Numbered from the stretch's first letter, positions 33,290-45,229 are shown. The stretch is DNA of 51,541 nucleotides from Byssothecium circinans (GCA_010015675.1 ML976990.1:864298-915838), one strand, 5' to 3'. The notes: generated by a model from the sequence alone, not told the origin. Translations and numbers: made by a program.

Positions 33290-34200
33290 CACACCGACCC
33301 TTCCTCTCAAGGGGGCGCAGCGCTGGCTCGCCGGTGAAGGCTGAACGGACCCGGCACTGCGGACGCGCAGTCTGCAGCCATCAACACGACCGATGTCGAT
33401 CGTAACTTGCTAAACCGGGAGCTTGGGCGATGTGGCGGTGGAGATAAGCTAACTATTTTGTAGGGCTAAACATATGGACGATGCATCGATGCGTCGATGT
33501 GTTTATTGCCTAGATCCGACCAGCGAAGCTGATTTCGTCACATTACGTAGAGAAGTACCAGGCCTAAAGGACGGTCTTAGTGGGAACAAACCAACGAGGA
33601 ATAATCACTAGCCGGCCATCCTGCATTGAAGAGGGTAAATTTCCATGAGGAAAATGATAGGAGTCAGCCATTCTCAAGCGGTCTCCGCAATCTCACATAG
33701 GAAGGCGGGTTTTCGCCAAGATCCGGTGAAGCTAGGTAAACTTTACCCCGGTTCAAGCGAGCTGCGCCCTCTCGGCAACTAGTCATGTGGTGTTCTCCTA
33801 AGTTGTCAAGCGTATCTACCCAGCGTCAAAGCGAGTCCGAAGGACTTGCCACTAACGTGGACGATTTGGGCGCCGCCTCGTTTGTAAGGTTCTGCCAGTC
33901 TCAGGTGTCAGGCTCGGATTGCTAGGTGCCTACTGAATCCCGTTCTGGTCCCCGCTGTGGATCCCATTTTGGGTGCCCAGTTTTGGAACTCGCTCCTCTA
34001 TTTTTGACTGCACCTTTGGCATCTCTTGGTGTCCGCCCTTACAGATATTGTGTTCCAGCCTCGGATTGCCTGGATCGTGCGGAGGAGGTGCTTGAGTGGG
34101 GGTTGGATGACGGGATGGTGAGCGAGCGGCGTTCGTGTACAAGCTGGACGTTGCGATACTGTATGGTTTAGAAGACAGATTACAGAGAATACAGCCAGAT
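33290..34200. other. Intergenic, no supported gene
   Basis: Balanced composition. Open frames at 33926-34171 (plus) and 33930-34244 (minus) overlap each other and have no motif. CCCGCTGTGGATCC near 33952 also occurs near 22845; too short to interpret. Confidence 0.35.
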
Positions 34201-34204
34201 CCAG

Positions 34205-34770
34205 CGACGGCTAGGGCAGCGTCCCTCCCTGCGTGGCGAGACACCCTGTGTGCCGAGACAAACGAGGGGTACTTTGACTTTCAACGACTGGAAAGCCTAT
34301 GCGCACAACGAATATCGCTATAATCCCATACAAATAATGTGCTGTAGCTAACGTCATGCCGTGCGTGCCGAGAAGCCTGGTGTGACGAGAAATGCAGCGG
34401 GTACTTTCACTTTGCACGACCTACATTCCATCAGAACATTGGGCACAGCGATGCACAGATGCTCGTTGCCTGCAGCAGGTAATTTTGACCATATAGGCAT
34501 CTTCGCATCTTAAAATTACCATCATGTTGACGCCTTCCGCGTCTGCTTTGCAGAGAGCCTTGTTTCGTCGCAAAACTGACTTCCCTCGCCACAGCATCAC
34601 TAATTATTAAGCTTTTTTAGTTGGTAAAATACCTAAGGTGCCTCCCTGCGTAGCGAGACACTCAGTGTGGCGAGACAAATGAGGGGTACTTCGACTTTGA
34701 GCGACTAGAAAACCTATGCGCACAACGAATATTGCTATAACTCTACGAAAATAATCTGCTGTAAGTTAGC
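34205..34770 (+). repeat. Cluster of three B-repeat copies in direct orientation
   Basis: Full copies at about 34205-34345 and 34640-34770 share CTCCCTGCGT, GCGAGACA, GAGGGGTACTT, CCTATGCGCACAACGAATAT and downstream bases. A diverged partial copy lies between them at 34360-34452 (CGTGCGTGCCGAGAAGCC, GGGTACTTTCACTTT). About 435 bp separate the two full copies. Confidence 0.75.
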
Positions 34771-34874
34771 GCACGTCTTTGGATCTTTTGCAAGTCAATG
34801 CGGCAGTAATGTAGATCTAGGAGTGACTAGTGTTGGTGCAATAAGGATAATAATAAGCTAAGCGAAAAAGCTCT

Positions 34875-36238
34875 TTACCGTAAACGGCGTGCCTGGGTTG
34901 GCACGTAATCACAATCCTCACACTCCCCGTCGTCCATGGCAACTGAAATACTCAGATGTTCTTCCTCCGCTTCTTGTAGCCGCCTTAAAGCCCCTCCTAA
35001 CTTGCGCACGAGTTCGCTGTCTCTCTTCCTAGTGAGCTGTCTCATTGCCTTCCTTTCCACTCCATGCTTTTCCTAGAAACGGTAAAGCCTGCGGCCGTCA
35101 TGCTTACGATACTTCTTGTTCCACAGTTCATAGCTCCACGCCTTGAACATTTTCTTGTGGAGTCAATACAACGTCTAGGCAAGCTGCCGGTTAGGCTTGG
35201 CACGGACTCATTCCTATTGCTCCCACATGTTCTCCCATGCCGCGGTAAGGCTCGCTGCACTCCTTGTTTTATACTCTTTCAACGCCCAATTTACCATCTC
35301 TAGTGACTGTGGTGTTGACCGCTTTCGCTGCGCCCAACGTTAGGGGCTCTGACCGGAGTCGTCATCGTCTAAGCCCATTTCATTATTAGAACTGTCGATA
35401 ACAATGGCTTGACCGCCATTATCATTAATGATGATGAATTTAGCGGGCTCACTGGCTTCATAGATCGAAATAGGCAGGTCTGATCCATCTATTAGTGGTA
35501 TTACTACCAAAAGGAGGCAGGCAATGTACCTGAGCTTTCCTGCGTCACACTTCGCCTGCCACGGCTTGCTTCTCGGTAGCGTGAAGCAGTATATGGTATT
35601 GTCGAAGCCATTCCCGCATCCGCATGGCACTTACTTGAATCCGCAGACGCAATACCATCATCAATATCAGCCATCGATTCGTCGGCTTTGACTGGCGGGC
35701 TATTGACGCGGAGACTGACATCAAGCGTCACGGCTAGGGTGACGGTTTCCTGAGCGTTCCCCTCGCCTTCCGGCTCTGTCGCGGATACGACTCGGCGAGG
35801 GGATTCTGGAAGCTGCACAGGCTCCTCTGTTATCTGCTTAATGTCGTCTCTCGATTTAGGCTCCTGCTCGGAGGCTGAGATTATGGCGGCTTCTGCTGGA
35901 CTCAGTTCGGACACCGCAGGTGCTACGGCCAAAGCCATAGCTTGATCGGCTTCTGTACGGCTTGCTTCCGACCCTGCGGGCTCTGGGGCCGGAACCATGG
36001 CTTGATTGACGTCTTCTTCCGTTTGCGAAGCAGTGGATGCCGCAGTATGCTCTAGAAGACATAGCTCTATAGTTAGGCTAGCACTATCATTGGCTTGTTT
36101 CATGTTGACAATCCCTAATGCGCACAAGGGATCTGCTGCTTGTGTCTCCGCGGTATTATCTTTAGACGATGTCTCCCTAAAGCTCAAATCAACGTCTCCT
36201 TCGGCATCTAAGAGAGAGTTCGGGCTTAGTATGTCCAT
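34875..36238 (-). pseudogene. Unknown two-exon protein, RIP-type stops
   Basis: Exon 1 (36238-35530) begins MDILSPNSLLDAEGDVDLSF and is acidic and Ala/Glu/Ser-rich. A 41-nt intron at 35529-35489 (GTACAT ... CACTAATAG) restores the frame exactly: exon 1 ends in TCA-G and exon 2 continues as DGSDLPISIYEASEPAKFII. Exon 2 turns into a basic, helical C-terminal region (LRRLQEAEEEHLSISVAMDD) and ends with TAA at 34875. Exon 2 carries six premature stops (TAA, TAG, TGA, TAG, TGA, TAG), so the gene is dead. The family is not recognised; the acidic N-terminus and basic coiled C-terminus suggest a nuclear or nucleic-acid-associated protein, but this is a guess. Confidence 0.65.
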
Positions 36239-38143
36239 AGTCTAGATATTCCTTCAGCATTAGTACAAAGCATATGAACGAACCTCGTTGACGTACCTCG
36301 TCCATGTTGTCTGCTTGCTAACGGTATACCGTCGTCTGAGTTGGGAACGTAGAACCCTCAATAGTGGACAAGATATAGCTGATGAAGCCAAAGAAAGGAG
36401 AACGTGTCGTGGTATAGACTTGGATTTAGATGGGCTCGTGGTGGTCTTATATACTTCATCCCTTGCCGCCGAGAACACTGGCCCAAGCCACCATGCTGGG
36501 GTGCTGAGACTGCCCCCGTGGCGATTCGCACAGGCAGCGGGCTGCATGACCTGGACGCATGAAGAGCGGCAAGTTCTACCCAGTCAACTGGCGGAGGAAG
36601 CCCTATCATAAGGCATGCCCGCGCCTCACCACCCTAACTGCGGCAATGCCCTGTCTGAGAGACATACGAGCATTGATGGAGACGGTCTGAAGCCTCCAAT
36701 CTACCTCCTTTGGGATGACTCCGGCCCTAGCTCCCTGTGTATGACACCAACGTTTAATTCCGCCCCATCTACGCTCGCGTCGCTGCTTAACCTCCGCTTC
36801 TTTGTTGAAACAGACTAGATGTAAGTGGGTGGCGACTAACTCTAACCATGGAAGGAGCTCTAAGATTCGCATCCCGTTGTTAATGCTGAGCATAGTGAGC
36901 AAGTCTGCAACAACTAGTCTGCCTTATCATGCTATACATGAAGGTGCGGCACGGACAACCGCCAGCAACGTCTTGCCATGCATCTAAGTCTCTAAACCGC
37001 CTTGTTCGTAGTGGTGGTGTGCACGCCACAGCGGCCATAGTCACACCATGTCAAGGGGGCCATGCCGTCCTGATCCATCGGGGACACCATTGCAAGACAG
37101 ACAACTAGAAAACAAGGCCAGGGATTCCAATCAGAAACCATGCTGTCGCTAGAAAACGGGGTTGGGGGCAGCCGTGACGTACCCCTAGGGGGAAGGGGTT
37201 CCAGTCCACCTTACTCGATAGAGAAAAACACCGAAGGTGGCTCAATGCCTCTGAGCCAATGCTTCCATTCAAAGGCTGGAGGCCATTATGAAAGGTAGGT
37301 GCCACATCTAAGGCTCAAGCTACGAAGCAATCGTGGACGAAATGGTAGAGAAATGGGGTCAACGGTAGATACTAGTCCATTTCATGGAAGACTACGCTAT
37401 GACTACCTAGAACGTTGTGTGGTTGCGTAGTTAGCATGGTGGCCTCTATGTAACCCTCCTCCCTTGTGAGCTTGCTATGGCTTGTAGGCTGGTCAGGCTG
37501 GCCAGCGGTATAGCTCCCTCCCAATCACGATTCTGGGTACGAGCTGGACGCCTAATCGACTCGATCGTTTGACGCCTGGGTCTGCCCGTGCAAATAGCGA
37601 TTAACGCTACTACTTGTGCGAGCAAACAAGCCTGTCCATGTAAGACTAGGTACCCTCAGGAAGTGAAGACGTACAAGAACGATGCCCTAGCGGATCTCGC
37701 TTATTCGCACGTTGGCAAGCGATAGACTGTACTAAACAATCGCTCCGAGAATCTAACATGACGCTGCCAATGCGTTGGAAGCAACAAACCATCATAACGT
37801 GCGCACACGTTCGGGGATAGGGTTTCCTGAGCCTAGGTGTTTTTGCAGCGCCTCTTTCCAAAGCGCCTACGACACAACCGACGCCATGGCAATGCGAGAG
37901 AGCAATGCATACTCGTGAACGAAGTCGTCCCTGCCTGCAATCAGAAGGAATAAGAGGCGAAGAAAGGTCTCGCGCCACATATAGAAGGCAATATCAGGCG
38001 CCGTCCACACGATGCTACCATAAACTAGCTATATAGCTCAGCGCGAATCTTTGATGCCACGAATCGTCCAGGTAAGCTACCCTTAATGAGTTCATAGACC
38101 AATCTTTGATAGAGAATACACTCACATTCGCGCTGGCGATCAG
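36239..38143. other. No supported gene
   Basis: Moderately balanced sequence with overlapping open frames of 60-110 codons on both strands. The frame at 36902-36606 (minus) has a reasonable composition (LELVATHLHLVCFNKEAEVK) but no domain. No RNA gene or repeat recognised. Confidence 0.35.
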
Positions 38144-38496
38144 CTAAAGGGTACACAGGATGACTGGGTTGAGCCAGTAGGGCTCAGTGTCTGTGGTGAA
38201 TGCGATCGCGATGGCGACTATTCCAGCTATTGATAGGCCTGCTTGACATATGCTGGACAGAAGATCCACCGTTCTCTCCCAGAATCGCTTGTGCTTGTTC
38301 TTCCTAAGCCAGGAGGTATTATTGAATAAGAGTACAACGCTTAGTAGAAGTCCGCTTACGAAGCAAAGAAGGAAACCGATAAGAAGGCCGAGGACCATGA
38401 TGGGGGAGAGATATCCATGGAGCGTGCGAAGGCAACTCTTGAAATATGCTCCTGCTTGCTCTGCGCCATCTGACAAGGCTTCACGGATGTCTTAAA
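38144..38496 (-). pseudogene. Membrane-protein fragment
   Basis: A stop-free frame reads DGAEQAGAYFKSCLRTLHGY, a hydrophobic segment (IMVLGLLIGFLLCFVSGLLL), a basic loop (WLRKNKHKRFWERTVDLLS), a second segment (AGLSIAGIVAIAIAF) and ends after NPVILCTL. Two helices of membrane length are clear. There is no ATG at a sensible place; the frame is open upstream to a TAA at Gln position (GLLGL-stop-DIREALSDG), so it is probably one exon of a dead gene. Family unknown. Confidence 0.45.
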
Positions 38497-39864
38497 GCCC
38501 TAGTAGCCCGGCACGGCCGATTGCTAGTGCACTAGTACGCCCTGGGTTGGAAACGGCCTGAGGATGCAGTTGCGCTTCCGCTGATACGGCCCCTTGACAT
38601 CTGAGCCTCGATTCTGATGGCGCTAATAGACGCATGACCGAAGCGTGCATATCCTAATCGTCTAAGGCTCGCATTCGTTGGAGCTTAGGATCCGGGATGC
38701 CCCTAAGCCTGGCTGGTTGCTTCACGATTCGGTACTCCGCATGAATTCCCCTTGCTAGCTGAAGGCGTAGCTGGCGCTTTAATGCTGTGGCGGATGGGTG
38801 TTAGACTTAGATACCCGTGCCTTGCAGCGGCAAGACGAGGTGGGAGGAGGAGGAGTCACGTTTCTATTCAGCTGCCAGTACTCGTGTCTTATTTAGCGCG
38901 GGATCACTCCCTTAATGTACTTGAGGTTGGCAGGGGGTACGCATGAACTAAAGGTAGCGGCTAAGTCTGAGTGCATCGTGTGTGTCTTGCTCTCTCAGCC
39001 GCCGTAGCAAGGGGAGGATAAAGGACGTACCTGGCACTTCACTTCATCCGCTTCTTCTACTTCATTACTAGCTTTAGTGCATCCCTATCCAGCCATGTCA
39101 CAATGTCTAACCGAATCCTTTGCTACCATCGAGGACAGCACTCTCTATGATGAAGTATATAGGGTGGGAGTGTCCAGGGAGGAAACATACGGGAATAAGC
39201 AAAGTTAGGCTAGTGAAACTATACGTACTTCCACCAGGCACTTACCTATAATCATGGTAGCTAATGTCTAACATTATATAACTTTCCTTGCCATGCGCTG
39301 CTATCTCTAAGGGAGAGGTTGGCTAGACCCTGGCTTAGGACCATGGACGAGTTGTCAGCATCAGCAGATAGTGTTACATGCTGTCAGTCGGCGACTCACT
39401 GCCACAAGCTAGTCGAATCGTAGCATTAGTATTGCTTAGGCGTACGTGCTAAGGCTTGCGGACTCGGTCTAGAGGAATGAATGGGTCTAGCTGACCTTTA
39501 AATTAAAACTGCTAATGGAGGAGTACTACCCTACGACAGCATCCCTGCCACGCTGTAATGCGTGAAGCATTTTTAATAGCTTAGACGTATTATACATATA
39601 TAAAGGTCTTTTTATTTACTTAAAATTACTACTTTACAAACATCTACTATCTGCTTCTACACTCCCTATCTGCCTCCTTTTTAGCTCCTCTTTACTCTAC
39701 AGCTTCCTCACTCTACAGCATAAAGACGCGAGGAAGACCCAACGGAAAAACATGGTTAGCACCTAGCCCTCTACTTCGTGAAAGTCTAGCAAACACCTAG
39801 ACCATTGACGAGCAATCATATACACCTACATTAAGCGCTAAGGATAAGTCTCATTTTGCGGAAT
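38497..39864. other. Transition from balanced to AT-rich sequence, no gene recognised
   Basis: Up to about 39,500 the composition is ordinary; beyond this CTA/TAG words dominate. No domain or repeat was recognised. Confidence 0.4.
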
Positions 39865-40740
39865 ATGAACTTCACTTCAGCACGATACCCTTATTTTCAT
39901 AGGAGCAAACGGCGTGGTTATAGCGTAGCGCTCAAAAACATCCCTATTCCCTCTAGGCCTAGTGTGCAGCGATGCTTATATGTGGACATTGATGCGGACG
40001 GCTATTTATCCGTATAGATATATAAGACTAATAATGGCACTGCGGCATCCACGACCTATTACAGCCTAAAAGACAGTCTAAGCTACTTAAACTTCTAGGG
40101 GAAATCTAAAATGAAATTTATAAGTACGCGTTTCCTCCATTTTTAGGGCTCATTCCTTGGCATAAAGGGAGTAGTATAGGGCTTCTTAAGGTTAATAAAC
40201 AGGTCTATAAAGAAGTTATAAGTCTAATGTATAGCATGAAGCCACTTTAACTTAACTATAAGGAGGACAACTTAAGCATTAATAATTATTCTTTTAATTA
40301 GGGCGGCCAATATTACTACGGACGTAGCTTAGGATAGAGATGGAACGTATCCGCGCTTCTCTAATTACTTAGCAGAAAAGCGTTTTAATACGTTAACGAT
40401 ATTGAGATTTTCGTGGATATCTAAAACCTTAAGAACGCTGAACGCTTAATTTTGCTAGAATTCGTTAATACACTCCGCACTAAACGAAGAACGCAGCTAA
40501 GGCGCCTTATAATAAAGTTATTCACGGTAGGGAGATTAATGGGTGAGAAAGAAGAGGTTGAGTTTATCCACTTTCTCTAGGTGTTTAGGGAGGTTCCGGA
40601 GTTTAAAGGCGTTCGCTTTAAACTTAATGATCTGCATTACCTTAAAGGGGAAGATGGAGAGCAGCTCCTTTAGAGAGTATATATAATAAGGGACAGCCTA
40701 TTACTAGGACGGAAACGTAAATTTAGGCAATTTTAGGAGT
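39865..40740 (+). pseudogene. Unidentified coding relic in two pieces
   Basis: The first piece starts at the ATG at 39865 (MNFTSARYPYFHRSKRRGYS), with LYVDIDADGYLSV and NGTAASTTYYSLKDSLSYLN. The second starts near 40227 (MYSMKPL, LNYKEDNLSINNYSFN) and reads VNDIEIFVDI, LKNAERLILLEFVNTLRTKR, KEEVEFIHFL and HYLKGEDGEQLL. Stops occupy Gln/Trp positions. The pieces are in different frames and could be exons of one gene. I do not recognise the family. Confidence 0.45.
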
Positions 40741-41240
40741 AGCATTAAGGTTTCTTAAAGGAATAAGAATATAGGTCCTAATAAGGAAGTTTTCTTTACA
40801 CATTTATAAGCTTAGCATCTATTACAGATATAGCAAGGCCTTTTTTGTGACTTGCCTAAATTTACATTTAAAGCCGCGAGCTTATCTCCACACCATCAAC
40901 AAAGCGGACACTAATGAATGCCAATGCAGACTCTAAAAACAGACCGTGCAGTACGTAATCCTGGAATACCGGAACTAGATAGAGGAGCGACAAGATATGT
41001 GGGCAGGCAAGCAACCATGCGAGGACGTCAAGAAAGTTCTCTATAACCCGTCAATAGCAGTACATACAGCCAAGATGATGTTAAGGACTAGACTGCTTAG
41101 ACAGTTCCAGGCAGTCTCGTCCACGGTACCATAATATGCAACAACGTAGACGAGGAACCTGAAAGTGGGGAGGGTAGCGTCTGTATTTATAGTTGTACGC
41201 TGCATAGCCGCCGCTAGGGCGGCTGGGACAGCCTATGAAC
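40741..41240. other. No gene recognised
   Basis: AT-rich at first, then balanced from about 40870. No domain seen. Confidence 0.35.
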
Positions 41241-41266
41241 CAATCAATCAATCAATCAATCAATCA
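41241..41266 (+). repeat. (CAAT)n microsatellite
   Basis: Six tandem CAAT units and a partial unit, immediately before the GC-rich minisatellite. Confidence 0.95.
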
Positions 41267-41285
41267 GCTTCCCTGGATTTCTCTT

Positions 41286-41599
41286 CCCGGACAGGCGTCC
41301 TAGTCAGATTTGTCGCCCCGGAGAGGCGTCCTAGTCAGATTTGTTACCCCGGAGAGGCGTCCCCGTATTTGTCACCCTAGACATGCGTCCCAGTCAGATT
41401 TGTCGCCCCGGACAGGCGTCCCAGTCAGATTTGTTACCCCGGACAGGCGTCCCCGTATTTGTGTCCCGGGAGAATCGTCCTAGTCAGATTTATCGCCCCG
41501 GACAGGCGTCCCAGTCTTTGTCGCCCTGGACAGGTGTCCTAGTCTTTGCCGCCCCGGACAGGCATCCCAGTCAGTCTTGCCTCCCCGGAGAGGCGTCCT
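41286..41599 (+). repeat. GC-rich minisatellite, about 11 units of 28-31 bp
   Basis: Units contain CCCCGGACAGGCGTCC followed by TAGTCAGATTTGT or the shorter CCGTATTTGT variant. Two unit lengths (28 and 31 bp) alternate. CAG and CpA sites inside the units are largely intact although the array sits in a RIP-degraded compartment. Open frames across it are accidental. Confidence 0.92.
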
Positions 41600-41759
41600 C
41601 ACGTTAGTGGTTACAAGCAGGTGGAATGCCTATACTTGCGTACCTAATACCTGTTACACGGGAGATTTAAGCTTAGGAAACCTTTCTCGGAGATCTAAGC
41701 TCTTATGAGATCTTTCGTATATGCGCATTAAGTTACATGCGATTTGCGGGCTATAGTTA

Positions 41760-42030
41760 GTTTAAAACTAATTTGCTATAGCCTTAGTTAGGAGTCGTCA
41801 TACTCGTTCCAATCTCTATATATTCATCTAGCCCATCTAACTCCTCCTTAAGCAAGTCACCTATACGCTTCTATAGGCTAGCGAGCTTCTGAATACGCAT
41901 TGCCTTCCTCTACCTCTTCTAAACCTTCTATTTGAGCTCTAGGACTGCTGCGCACGACTAGGGATATATTCGCTCGTTCGTATTAGATCTACTCGCTGAT
42001 TCATCCGATAGTTCAAGCAGTGTGGAGCAT
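41760..42030 (-). pseudogene. Coiled-coil coding relic, unidentified
   Basis: A minus-strand frame reads CSTLLELSDESASRSNTNER, AAVLELK, KRQRKAMRIQKLASL, KRIGDLLKEELDGLDEYIEI, GTSMTTPN with stops only at Gln positions. It ends in an acidic, helical C-terminus. Basic and helical composition resembles the C-terminal tail of a transposase, but no catalytic part adjoins. Confidence 0.4.
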
Positions 42031-42368
42031 CTCTTCGCAGAAACAGTGAGCTTGCTCTGCCCATTGTAATGGTGTTTTGGGTTGATAAGACTCCTAGTCT
42101 CAGTTATGATGTCGTGGTTCCCGTTTTAGGTATCTAAATGCCAAGGCTGCTAAACTCTATTTTTATTAAAGGGGACACTTTCAGAACCTAGTAGAAATAG
42201 ACGATAACCTGCTACCCTAGTTGGAACCTTCGATCAAAACCGCCCTGCACGTCCTATAGTACATAATCATCGTCGCGTATATTCTTTAAGTGGCCCTAAA
42301 TGCCAAGCTTGTGGCTGGTGGTCTCTTTGCTATTAGGGTCGAAAACTGTCGCCACGTGCTCTGCGCTA

Positions 42369-44502
42369 ACGTGTTCCACCAAGCAACGCACGGTCCCAAG
42401 CAACGCCCACTTTACCGAATGCCACCATAAATTTCAAACCTCAATATCTCTACAACCACACATAATATGGATGCTGCGATTGCAGATTTGGAGTCGCTAA
42501 AGCTTAGAGATAAACCTAATTACACGCAGCTTACAAAAAAACACGGCGTTAATCAAACAACGCTGTCAAAAAGATGGAGGGGTGTTTAGGGCACATGATA
42601 GAAAGCTAACTTTAAAATGCAATTTCTTAACTACTAACAAGAATTAGAGCTTATAAAATACATAGATAAGCTCTGCGGACGCGGCCTACCTCCTACAAAG
42701 CAAATAATATGAAATTTCGCTGCTTAGATAGCTGGAAAAGAGCTAGGAATAAATTAGGTGGACCACTTTCTTAAGCGTAATAGTATTAAGCTTATAAATT
42801 AATAGACCGCCCCTATTAACGCCTAGCGCCACCGCGCTAATTTAGCCTTTAAATACAAGCTCTACTTTAAGCTGCTAAGTGATAAGATTACCTAATATAA
42901 CGTTAAGCCTTGCAATACCTACAATATAGATAAGAAGGGCTTCCTTATTAGGGTGCTTACTAAAATGAAGAGAGTCTTCACATAGTAGCAATATAAGGTA
43001 GGGCTACGCTAGCAGGTTATTTAGGACGGCAATTACGAGTAGATAATAATAGTCACGTGTATCTGCGCTAATAGTATAGCTTTATAGCTAGCATTGATTT
43101 ACTAAGCTACGTTAGGTAAGATATAGGATACCTAGTTATAGGACTTTAACCTAGCTATCTATGAAACCTTCTTTACCTTATTACTAAGTAGGTAGACTAA
43201 TAACAATTTAGGCCTTACATAGCTTAAGTAGGTATTTAATTAGGAGATAAAGGTAAAGGTAAGGCGCTTATATCACCTACTAATCCTTAATAGCTATAGA
43301 TCGCACCTTATGATAGATTTTATTAAATTTTATAATAAGAATTAAATCCTACTTACTATACTACCCCTACATAGCACCTATACGCTTTAGCCGCTTAACA
43401 TTACGCTTTTTAAGCCTCTCTTAACGGCGTACACTATAGAGCTTAGCAACTTTATATATAAATGCTAGGGCATCTCCTCTATTACTAAATAAGACTTCTA
43501 CTAACTTTTCTACTACGCCTAGTATACAGCCTTTATAAAATTAAATATTAAAGTGGGCTTTAAAGCTACAGGGATCTTACCTCTTAATGTAGAGGTAGTC
43601 TTAAAGAGATTTAAATTAAAAGAGGTAGAGAGGCCCTTATTAAGTAAAAGCACTACGTTAGTACTCTCCACGTCTGACTAGCGCAAGATTGAGCGTTTGC
43701 TAAGGCAGGTCGTGGAGGACGTATATAATAGTTAATCTTAATAGCTCTCTTAGTTAATTCACACCATTACTATACAAAAGTAGCTACTATAGCACGAAAA
43801 TGAGAAGCTTCGTGAAGCTCTTGTGAACGAGAAGAAGCGTCGCTAACGTGGAAAACCTCTCCTACTTAAAGCGCCACAAGAATACAATGGTGGCGTGGTT
43901 TTTTAGTCTCCTACTAAGGTTTAACAAGCTTATGAGCGCCAAGCTCAAAAGGATGCCGATAATGAGGCTCTACAGCTTCAAAAGTTAGAGGAGTAAAAGG
44001 CAAAGGAGCTTCAAAAGTAGGAGAAACAAGCTATGCTTGAAGAGAGGGCGCGATTGCGGTTGGTGGCTAAAGAAATACGCCTTCAACAGCAGCAAGCGAA
44101 GGCTCGCGAGCGTGAGGAGACGCGTATCACAAAGTAAGTTAAAAAGCAACTTTAGCAAGACTTACAAGCCTCTAAAAAGGGTAACAGATGAAGCGCGAAG
44201 ACTCCTTTACTACCTACAGCACCTCCTACGGCCCCTAAGGCTGTTGAGGTTGTCGAGATGCCTACTGAAGATGTAGGGTCCTCTGTGCCTAGGGAAACGC
44301 GCACCCGCAAAGTTCAGCTCCCACAACGCTATCGCATGTAATTTATCGCTCCCAATTAAATTATCTAGCTCTCTTATTCACCCCTACAAAAAATCCGGCA
44401 TCTCTAGCACCTATAACGCGCTGTAGAGCTTCAATACTTACGTGGTATGCATCGCCAAAAGTGGGCGTTGCTTGGGACCGTGCGTTGCTTGGTGGAACAC
44501 GT
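42369..44502 (+). mobile_element. pogo/Fot1-like element, perfect 45-bp TIRs, mutated interior
   Basis: Terminal inverted repeats at 42369-42413 and 44458-44502 are identical over 45 bp and begin ACGTGTTCCACCAAGCAACG. TA flanks both ends (42367-42368, 44503-44504). The element is 2,134 bp. The interior is strongly RIP-mutated in its centre and less so toward the C-terminal coding end. The TIRs keep many CpA sites but contain no CAG or CTG. Confidence 0.92.
42467..44341 (+). pseudogene. pogo/Fot1-like transposase, heavily RIP-mutated
   Basis: The frame starts at the ATG at 42467 (MDAAIADLESLKLRDKPNYT) and continues 624 codons to TAA at 44339 without frameshift. An N-terminal psq-type helix-turn-helix (LTKKHGVNQTTLSKRWRG) is followed by a CENP-B-type region (AGKELGIN, VDHFLKRN) and the catalytic positions YNIDKKGF, LLILNSYRSH and LQPLNITLF, in which the second and third Asp have become Asn. 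The C-terminal region is a Glu/Arg/Gln-rich coiled coil (EERARLRLVAKEIRLQQQQA) with few stops. More than twenty stops make it inactive. Confidence 0.9.
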
Positions 44503-44504
44503 TA

Positions 44505-44880
44505 GCTACCTAGCGGCGGCTGGATCCGCCAGTCGGCATCGTTAGGCACAGGCGCAACAACATCTCGAACAACAAACAGTCAAGTCCTTACCCGTCCCTC
44601 TACTCTCGCTCCGCATGCCTAGCACCTTGCCTAGCTGTGATCCTGGAAGCATCTGGTACCCGCACTCCCCCAATGTTTAGCTCCGCCGTCATCCGCGCAT
44701 GGCTCGCTGACCCGCTCGCCCCGCCCCGTCCATCCTAAAAACGCGCCCTTCCCAACAGGCACCACAACCTAAGCGACGTCAACCGCTCCGGCCTACGAAT
44801 ATGAACCGTCGCTCGCTGTGGCGGAAGGGCAACACGGGCAACGGCCCCTGACTAGGCAAGCGCAGCGTAGTGAAAACGAC
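44505..44880. other. GC-rich, little-mutated island without a gene
   Basis: The stretch next to the element's right terminus keeps many CA, CAG and CTG sites (for example GTGATCCTGGAAGCATCTGG), unlike the sequence after 44,890. Open frames are short. It may be the unmutated genomic flank of the insertion. Confidence 0.5.
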
Positions 44881-45229
44881 ATAGGTTAGATGAGGGTAAT
44901 ATGGAGGAGAATGCTATCTTAGTAGATAACGCGATAACACTATCACCCCATCCTCTATTCATCTAACACCGGCCTAAGCACCTTTGCACAATCTAGAAAG
45001 TCTAAGTTAAAGCTAGTAATAAGTCCTGCTAAGACCTTATAGGTTAAACTAGTATCCACGTATTAACTAGCAGTAATACTAAGGCTCTAATATGTTTTCC
45101 ATGCTACCTACGCTTAATAGTAACTGTACGCTAAGATAATTTAAATTTATAAAAACTTTCTACCTACGCCTACCTTATTATCACGATCTAAGTAAAACAT
45201 TCTACTAATACTTAACTTCTCTTTAGTAA
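44881..45229. other. AT-rich stretch with a small inverted repeat
   Basis: GGTTAGATGA near 44,884 and TCATCTAACACC near 44,957 form an inverted pair that could be a MITE or element end. No gene recognised. Confidence 0.35.

Noticed and set aside
41165..41607. Two open frames of 71 and 88 codons across the microsatellite and minisatellite
   Set aside because: They are by-products of the tandem repeat; the repeat is not a multiple of three in all units and the peptides lack any domain.
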